Assembly (NCBI RefSeq): GCF_008831285.2
Contig: NC_045140.1
Location: 2,087,528 to 2,151,527, forward strand
DNA from: Nymphaea colorata
Lineage: Eukaryota > Streptophyta > Magnoliopsida > Nymphaeales > Nymphaeaceae
Length of the DNA stretch: 64,000 nucleotides
Direction of reading: 5' to 3'
In this document: positions 57,736 to 64,000 of the stretch, piece after piece
Numbering within the stretch: the stretch's first letter is position 1
Layout of the letters: every line of letters begins with the position of its first letter
Position numbers and translations under genes: made by a program
The notes under the pieces: model-generated
The model's input: only the letters and a program-made list of their open reading frames with translations
Databases searched by the model: none
What the model was told of the DNA's origin: nothing

Positions 57736-60090
57736 ATGATGCAGTGTAAAGTCAATTTCATGGTTGGCAAGGTTATTGGACGCCCTGAAATCAGTTTTCC
57801 CTCGTATGTTGGCGAACTTCAGTGGGTTCGGGAGATTTTTTATGGCAAAGTTGATTGTCAACACCAGAATGTGTAGGTAACAGATTCCAAAAAAAAGCTT
57901 GCTGCTTGTCTGCCACATTTCCAGGGGCAGCTTTTTCTGACTCAGAGATTACTGGCGGCCATACGACAGATGGAGCTGGTGAAAAATAGCTAAAGAAAGA
58001 CATTGCAAACATTCGGCTAACAATTGCTGTCTACAGTCAATCCAGTACATGAAGTGTTCTTCTGTGAATTTTTCTCAATAATAAAATGCTGAAATTCATT
58101 GGCGGAGAAGTCATCATGTATCACTTGCACCAGCAAGACACCCATTTCTGTAGTAGTATTTTATTACAAGTTTTACTTCTTCTCCCTCCGAAGTATTTAA
58201 ACAGATTATGTCAATAAATATACGTGTTTAACTGTTTTAAATCGATATGTCGACACTGAGATTTGAAACAGGTAAATACATACATTTATTATTTAAATTC
58301 AATTACTAAACAAGAAAATTCATTCATACCAAAAAAGGACAAAATATGAGTCTCTCATGTCCAATTTTGTTCGAATCTGCACCTATCACCAGGTATGTTG
58401 ACATGGGCATGGCTAAAGGAGCGTGCGTGTGATATGAGGTAAAGAAAGATGTTTGTGTTATTGCAATGGGAATCTGACCTTTGCCAGATTTTTCTAATCG
58501 CCTGTCTCGAACCCATGATCGAAAATTGTTCCCGATTGTCATTGGTGGTTTCTCGGTCTCAGGCGGAGGCCCTCATTCAACCCTTTGTCTTTTAAGGTCC
58601 TTCAACTTGCATGTTTTTTTATATTACAGAAAGTTGGTGTCTTAGAAATTCAAAACAGAGACTTGGCTGCTATTAGTTTCTACCCTGTCTATTGGGTCAA
58701 CCCCCTCAGAAACATCATCTGAGTCTATTTGACAGTTAACTTTTATAAAGGTTATTACCGATACTACATTAATGTACATTGGTACTTGGTACCTACTATT
58801 CTGCTCGCGCTACATTTGATGTGAATTTCCAGTTAAAACTTGTTTAGGTAAACCAAATGTGGTTATTTACGGGGATATTAGAACTTGAGAAACTCATCGA
58901 TGTACATTGATCACGGACACGGGAAGGCGCACATGCAGCCATGCATCCGAAGGCAAGAAACGCAATTCCACTAGTAGCAAGTCACTTTCAGCAAATGATG
59001 ATACACAAAAATCCTCATGCAGTAACGATCAAGAGATCTAGTGGTTTTGTGTTGGAATTAGTTAAGAGGGTCTTATTAAATGCTTATACACATAGATTTT
59101 TAGAATTATGAACCATGCAAAATATTATTATAAACTTGAAAAGATTATTGAGATCAATGAGATGTGATATTCGACAAATTAATGGCTCGAAGTGAAGAGC
59201 CAATGGATCACTTTTACTGAAGCCACATGATCGGACACAACACCATGCCTTGGTTGAGGGTAGCTTCGTGCAACCTCCTATTTTCGTCAATTGGAGCTCT
59301 TATTCCATGTCATAAACAAGCTGACAAAGCCTAGTCTCTAGGATTTTCGCCGGCATCCAGTCTCGAAAGAGTTTCACCCTAATGCAATCCTTGTGAAGGC
59401 ACCTTTAGCTCAACAATGTCTTCAAGGATGAAAATTTGGGTGTCTTCACCTATGAATAGGATGCCAATAGATCAGATTTCTATCAGATATCTTACCAAAT
59501 TGCTTAAAAAGAGTTCGAATATACGAAAAAATTAATGTGATTAACAAATCACTTTTGTTTCAAATTTAAGAAATGACATTTGATCTGATTAATGTTTGGA
59601 TTCGGTTTTAAATAAATACGAGATTGGATTCAGATTTATATCCCGTTTAATAAAATATTTGTATCCAATATCCTTAAAATTTAAAAATCGGTCCATAACA
59701 TATTACAAGACAGTTCAAATTTGGTTGCAAATATAAAAGTCGGAGTCAGCTTTAGGTGTGAATTTAAAATCGGATTTGAGATCATATTCGAATTCTGAAT
59801 TTAAACATAGAACTCAGATGCGGCATCAGACCTAAGAACCCTTTTTCTTCAAAAGTCTTGACTAAGAAGTTCAAGAATTGCCGTAGAAAAACACATTTAC
59901 ATCCAACCTTTCATTTTTAAATCTCTATTAAATTTGATTTACATATCAGAGAAACATATTCTGTAACTACATAGTAAACATATTAGGTGCCTACCAGTTC
60001 TTTCTAAGAATGCCATTAAAGTGGCTTTATGTTATGTATGCATCGCCTCTTATATATATATTATATATATAGATAGAGTTCATCCTGTTT
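57736..60090. other. TGD3 3' flank and spacer
   Basis: This holds the TGD3 3' UTR with AATAAA at 58080-58085, then AT-rich spacer. About 59500-59850 is rich in GGATTCGGATTT-like words typical of degenerate plant repeats. No gene is recognised. Confidence 0.5.
58080..58085 (+). terminator. Candidate polyadenylation signal of TGD3
   Basis: AATAAA lies about 345 bases past the TGD3 stop codon. This is a plausible but unproven 3' end signal. Confidence 0.4.
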
Positions 60091-60440
60091 CTGTATTTGG
60101 ATGTGGATCTCAGTTCAGACAACGATAATGCAAGATCCGACTACTTGACAGCCAATGGTACTGTTGGTGAATGTCACGCCTTCTATTTAACCACGATTTT
60201 CGCAACCGTTTGGATTCCGAATGTGTTCTCGCCTGAAACCTACGCTAAGGTAACATTCTGGGTTTCCTTTCTTGCCCAAAAGCTTTATAATATGTCCGTG
60301 CAACTCCTGCTGCTGTTGCCTTGCTCCAGAGCCTTGGAATCCAAACCGTGGTGGCTGATTCTTTTGATGACGAGCAGTTGCCTGGGCGCTATTTCCCTGG
60401 AATCCTTATCGTTGTGGCCAAGGAGACGTCTGATAGTATT
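60090..60440 (-). mobile_element. Decayed Ty1/copia gag-protease fragment
   Basis: Read on the minus strand, a Gln/Pro/Gly-rich segment (NQPPRFGFQGSGARQQQQ) leads into bases that align with a gag zinc knuckle: a GGCAAGAAAGGAAACCCAG stretch, then TGTTACC and a GTTTC end, as in C.LCGKKGHPA..CYHRF. About 100 bases on comes a stretch aligning by nucleotide with W.PDSGASHHVTPDL, the start of Copia protease. Stops and frameshifts are many, and no reverse transcriptase or LTR is seen. Identification rests on by-eye nucleotide similarity and the correct order and spacing of two motifs. Confidence 0.42.
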
Positions 60441-60917
60441 TTTATATAGCTAGTAGCGTTGCCTTCTCATGCTGAATTCAATTCATGTCTGCACATTACA
60501 GTATTCATCTGAATTGAGCGCCATGATCATAACCGGTGGCAACAACACCAGGACAATTTTCCCAATTTAAAGCAGAAACAGCTACAAGAACAAGTAACGA
60601 GAATGTAAGAATGCAAGAATTATCGTTTCAAGCAGAAACAAGTCTTGTTCATTTAGCCGGCGAAGATCAGCCACACAAGAACAACAAAAAGAAGAGAAAG
60701 GGAGTTTCCGAGTTTACCAAACACGGTTCCAAATGGACGGGTTTCCCGCTCTAAGGACGGCTTCAGGCGAAACCTTTTTCAAAGCAGTACCCGATCATGT
60801 CCCTGGCGCACCAGAAACATACTCCAAAAGGTATGGGAGGGAATATCGTTCAAAACCTACGTTTCGGAAATGAAATGGGGGCATGTTAGACATTTCACCA
60901 TAATCCCCCCCACCCCC

Positions 60918-60953
<36 letters not shown>

Positions 60954-61014
60954 GGGTTTTGCTCGTCTCCTTCCTGCTTCCTCTGCAACACCTGAGAGTC
61001 GGAGACTCGGAGTA
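60441..61014. other. CLV2 upstream region
   Basis: The open frame at 60536-60754 (72 codons, Lys/Asn-rich) is unrecognised and may be remnant sequence. The right part is promoter and 5' UTR of CLV2, with a CT tract and a telo-box. Confidence 0.5.
60920..60960 (+). promoter_or_regulatory. (CT)n tract and telo-box before CLV2
   Basis: About 16 CT units run into TAGGGTTTT (60952-60960), the telo-box in reverse orientation, about 55 bases before the CLV2 start. This looks like a plant core promoter/5' UTR with a pyrimidine patch. Confidence 0.5.
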
Positions 61015-63012
61015 ATGGAACCTTCCTCTCCGTTGCGTCTCTTTCTTTCCTCCATCTCCTTCTCTGCGTCGAAATCCTGCGGTGAGGGCTTTATTCTCTT
61101 TAACCCCATCGGTTTCGTCTTCTTAATCCATCTCCTCGTCGTCGCCGTCTCGGCCGGCAACGATATCCACCCCGGCGACTCGGAGGCTCTCCTGCGCTTC
61201 AAGTCCGCGGTTTCGGACCCTTCTGGTTCCCTTTCCGGCTGGCGGACGGGTTCGACCTGCGATCTCTGGCCTGGCCTCCTTTGTTCCAACCGAACTGGCC
61301 GCGTTATCCGCCTAAACCTCCCTTCCTGCTCCCTCCAAGGCCCTCTCCACCCTTCTGTTTGCGCTCTCCCCGCGCTCCAGTCGATCTCTCTCTCCGGAAA
61401 CCGTCTTTCCGGTGAGATTCCCGCCTGCCTTGGCGACCTCCGCTCCCTTGAGACGCTCGATCTCCGAGGCAACCTTCTCTCCGGCGCCGTCCCCCTATCC
61501 TTATCCGGCCTCCCTCGTCTTCAGCACGTGGACCTGTCCCGGAACGAACTTTCGGGCACGATTCCTTGCTTCAGTGCAGCCGCAGCTACGCTTTCTTTCG
61601 TCGACCTTTCTGTGAACTCGCTTTCTGGCGGGATCCCCTCATGCATCTCTCGTCTCCGCTCTCTAAATGTGCTCAACCTGTCCGTCAATTCCTTTCGATC
61701 CCCACTTCCGCCCTTCCTCAGGTTCTCGAGTGAGCTCGCTGTCCTTGACCTACACTCGAACGATCTCTCTGGCCGAATCCCAGTAGAATTGTCGGACTCT
61801 GGCAGCTCGTCAGGGTTAGTGTTTCTGGATCTCTCCTTCAACAGGTTCTCCGGAGAGATTTCGGCAGGGGTATTTGAGCTGCGTCTGCTTCAGGCCGTCA
61901 TCCTTTCTCATAACTCGCTTTCCGGTGACATTCCGGCGTCGGTCGGCAACCTGACGAACTTGCAAGTCCTGGACTTGTCCGTCAATTCTCTGAGCGGATC
62001 GATCCCTCTGAGCCTTGTCGGTTGCTTTCAGTTGGTTGAATTGAAGCTTAAGGCAAATAACCTCTCCGGATCGCTCCATCCCGAGCTTGACGCGCTCTCG
62101 AGCCTCAGGATTCTTGATTTGAGTGACAACCGGATCTCCGGAGAGATCCCACTGCCGCTGGCCGGCTGCAAGTCGCTTGAGATCGTGGACCTCAGCAGGA
62201 ACGCCTTCACTGGCGAGTTTGCCGATGCCTTCCTCAAGTGGACTGGCCTCCGGATGCTTTCACTTGCTGGAAACAACTTCCAAGGCGAGCTCCCTAGCTG
62301 GATCTTCTCCTTCGATAACCTCCGAGTGCTTAACCTCTCTCGCAACAATTTTTCCGGCGCCATACCTGAGAGCGTCCTCAACGCCGACTCTGTCCTCGCC
62401 CGCGGCGGTGATCCTCCCGGTCTTTTCCTGGAATTCCACCCGGTTGTCGTGGTCTCGATTGAGATTGCCCCAGAAAATCGGCAATTAGGATTCAGTTATG
62501 ATCTCTTGTCGGTAGTAACAATCGACCTCTCTGGAAACTATTTGTCCGGGGAAATTCCGGCTGGCTTGTTGAGTCTGAAGGGTGTGGAATATCTCAACCT
62601 CTCCTACAATTCGTTTTCCGGCGGGATTCCGTCGGGTTGGGCAAATATGAGCGCGTTGCGCAGCCTGGACCTCTCCCACAACTCGTTATCCGGCCAGATT
62701 CCAGCAGATATCTCAGACCTTGAGAACCTGACCTTCCTGAACCTGTCCTACAATTGCCTCACTGGCTCTGTGCCTGAGAAGAAGCGGATTTGGAGCTTTC
62801 AGGGGGCATTCGTGGGTAATCCGGGGCTCTGTGGAGAAGGTTGCTCTGGAAACGATATTCCGGTGCCAGTGGTGAGCGACGGGGAAGAATTCATGTCGAT
62901 GACCGCATTTGCTGTAAGCGCGGGGATGAGCTTCTACCTGTCGATTGGTGCACTTTTCCTCTGGCCTCAATCGAGGAATTATGTCCTCCGTCCATGGAAG
63001 CCAGAATCCTGA
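61015..63012 (+). CDS. CLV2: CLAVATA2 orthologue, LRR receptor-like protein
   Basis: This plasma-membrane LRR receptor-like protein lacks a kinase; in Arabidopsis, CLV2 pairs with CORYNE to sense CLE peptides and limit the shoot meristem. It is one uninterrupted exon, 665 aa (Arabidopsis 720). There is an N-terminal hydrophobic signal (about 31-47), an LRR cap (GDSEALLRFKSAVSDPSGSL with C82 and C90), and many plant-type LRRs (LxxLxLSxNxLSGxIP). A break before the last repeats (VLARGGDPPGLFLEFHPV to NRQLGFSYDLLSVV) is the island typical of the family. Then come GNPGLCGEGC, one membrane helix (about 629-649) and a short basic tail, SRNYVLRPWKPES. Strong CLV2 signatures are ELDALSSLRILDLSDNRISG, EIPLPLAGCKSLEIVDLS, VGCFQLVELKL and SRNYVL. 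TGD3 is 3.3 kb upstream, as in Arabidopsis. The signal is preceded by about 30 extra residues with no inner Met, which is unusual. Confidence 0.93.
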   Translation: MEPSSPLRLFLSSISFSASKSCGEGFILFNPIGFVFLIHLLVVAVSAGNDIHPGDSEALLRFKSAVSDPSGSLSGWRTGSTCDLWPGLLCSNRTGRVIRLNLPSCSLQGPLHPSVCALPALQSISLSGNRLSGEIPACLGDLRSLETLDLRGNLLSGAVPLSLSGLPRLQHVDLSRNELSGTIPCFSAAAATLSFVDLSVNSLSGGIPSCISRLRSLNVLNLSVNSFRSPLPPFLRFSSELAVLDLHSNDLSGRIPVELSDSGSSSGLVFLDLSFNRFSGEISAGVFELRLLQAVILSHNSLSGDIPASVGNLTNLQVLDLSVNSLSGSIPLSLVGCFQLVELKLKANNLSGSLHPELDALSSLRILDLSDNRISGEIPLPLAGCKSLEIVDLSRNAFTGEFADAFLKWTGLRMLSLAGNNFQGELPSWIFSFDNLRVLNLSRNNFSGAIPESVLNADSVLARGGDPPGLFLEFHPVVVVSIEIAPENRQLGFSYDLLSVVTIDLSGNYLSGEIPAGLLSLKGVEYLNLSYNSFSGGIPSGWANMSALRSLDLSHNSLSGQIPADISDLENLTFLNLSYNCLTGSVPEKKRIWSFQGAFVGNPGLCGEGCSGNDIPVPVVSDGEEFMSMTAFAVSAGMSFYLSIGALFLWPQSRNYVLRPWKPES

Positions 63013-64000
63013 GGTGGCTTTCCGGCATTAGTTTCTTCATCTGGAGGCAGTTTGTCGTCTTCTGGGACGTGGAATTTGCCATTTGAGAATGGTGAGTTGG
63101 CATGATGAAGTTTGATATGTTGGGGATTGGTATCTAATGGCATCTATCTTGAACGCGTGGTGGTTTGGAAGTCTGTTGGATGGTAGACATGATTTACGCA
63201 CTGCAAAACTTACAATCCACAGAATCAAGAGTGGGAATTTGTGATATTTTGTCGAGCATTTACTCTGCAGGCAGATTAACTTAAATGGTGAGCAACTGCT
63301 CACTACGTATGGGGTAAGAAGGGTAGGGATCCATGCAGAATTGAATTCTTTTCGTTGTTGGGATGCTTGGTTTATGGACTTCAAAGCTGATTCCATTGAT
63401 TAAAGATTTTTGCTCCATAAGTTGCACAATACTGAGATCTGTATTTTGAGGGAAAAGTAATGGATGGTGGTAAATGGGTGGTTGGAAACAGGGACAGCGT
63501 TTTAGATATTGACACCAATTTTCTCACTCCATGATGTTGATATTAAGTGCTGCGATTCCATGGAAACTTCTTCCAATATTGTGAAGGGTTGATTAAGATA
63601 ATTCCACTAGAAAGAACAACGATTTGTACATATGCAGTAAATTGGTTTCCAATTTTTCAGCTTCCAGAAGTGGAATGGTCAAATGATTTTTGTTCTGTTT
63701 TTACATGTCAGAAACAGAAGGAGCCTATTTGCTTCTGGAGTGCTCGTGTTGTGGAGGGAAGGCGTTGGTCTAAAAATTTGAAGCCCGAGGCAAGTTAAAG
63801 TTTTCCCGTTTCTTCTGTTTCTCTTTCTTCTTGAAAAAGGTCTTTGTTCAAATAAATACTTGGAAGGAAATAATTATCATACATTGGTAAATCTCTGCTT
63901 TAATGCTCGTTTGGGATATTTTAGCGTATTAAGAATTACGATTGCATATGTAGAAGTTAAGTAGTGGGGACTATAGCCATGTGCATGCATATGCTTTTTG
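63013..64000. other. CLV2 3' flank
   Basis: Likely CLV2 3' UTR and beyond. An open frame at 63547-63798 (83 codons, ending FWSARVVEGRRWSKNLKPEAS) is not recognised and has no supporting context. No other gene is seen before the window ends. Confidence 0.45.

Noticed and set aside
60951..61472. 173-codon minus-strand frame over CLV2, and similar frames to 62970
   Set aside because: The regular LRR codon pattern keeps other frames open. These are antisense shadows of CLV2.
1..64000. CRISPR arrays, bacterial operons, rRNA or canonical tRNA genes
   Set aside because: None were seen. The window is plant nuclear DNA, and the regular repeats are eukaryotic microsatellites and minisatellites without spacer structure.

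Overview
This is nuclear DNA of a flowering plant. The coding regions are split by GT-AG introns with AT-rich intron sequence, long gene-poor AT-rich spacers are full of microsatellites and decayed repeats, and old plastid DNA is inserted between nuclear genes. The gene set is plant-specific: GT47 exostosin-like glycosyltransferases, an AKS/FBH-type bHLH factor, chloroplast TGD3 and CLAVATA2. The sequence alone does not fix the species or the monocot/dicot/early-angiosperm position.

Layout. (1) 1-11.5 kb: two closely related GT47 genes face each other tail to tail. The left one (+, 313-1925) lacks its first exon, which lies outside the window. The right one (-, 8764-11531) is complete, with four exons and 549 codons. 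Both have identically sized internal exons and both use a rare GC-AG intron at the same place. Their spacer holds decayed plastid DNA from two separate parts of the plastome: psbD-psbC and rpl36-rps11-rpoA. (2) 11.5-33 kb: no convincing intact gene. It holds a broken fragment of a third GT47 copy (about 16490-16632), simple repeats, a minisatellite at 23.87-24.2 kb, and dispersed repeat debris. (3) 33.96-42.72 kb: a complete six-exon bHLH gene (403 aa) of the AKS/FBH clade. (4) 42.7-49.3 kb: gene-poor, with two possible tRNA-derived SINEs and an (AT)n tract. (5) 49.30-49.81 kb (-): a single-exon GCK-domain protein with two CX9C motifs. (6) 50.9-51.65 kb: minisatellite-like repeats with a palindromic CTCGAG core. 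(7) 52.2-57.7 kb: a complete ten-exon TGD3 ATPase gene (357 aa). (8) About 60.1-60.45 kb: probable decayed Copia gag/protease remnant. (9) 61.0-63.0 kb: an intronless CLAVATA2 orthologue (665 aa).

The intact genes serve unrelated functions: cell-wall/Golgi glycosylation, transcription, a probable mitochondrial IMS protein, ER-to-plastid lipid import and meristem peptide signalling. TGD3 and CLV2 are also near neighbours in Arabidopsis (At1g65410 and At1g65380), so their closeness here looks like conserved microsynteny. I found no sign of a novel multi-gene system. The most informative points are the GC-AG intron shared by the paralogues, the composite plastid insertion between them, the third GT47 relic and the TGD3-CLV2 linkage.
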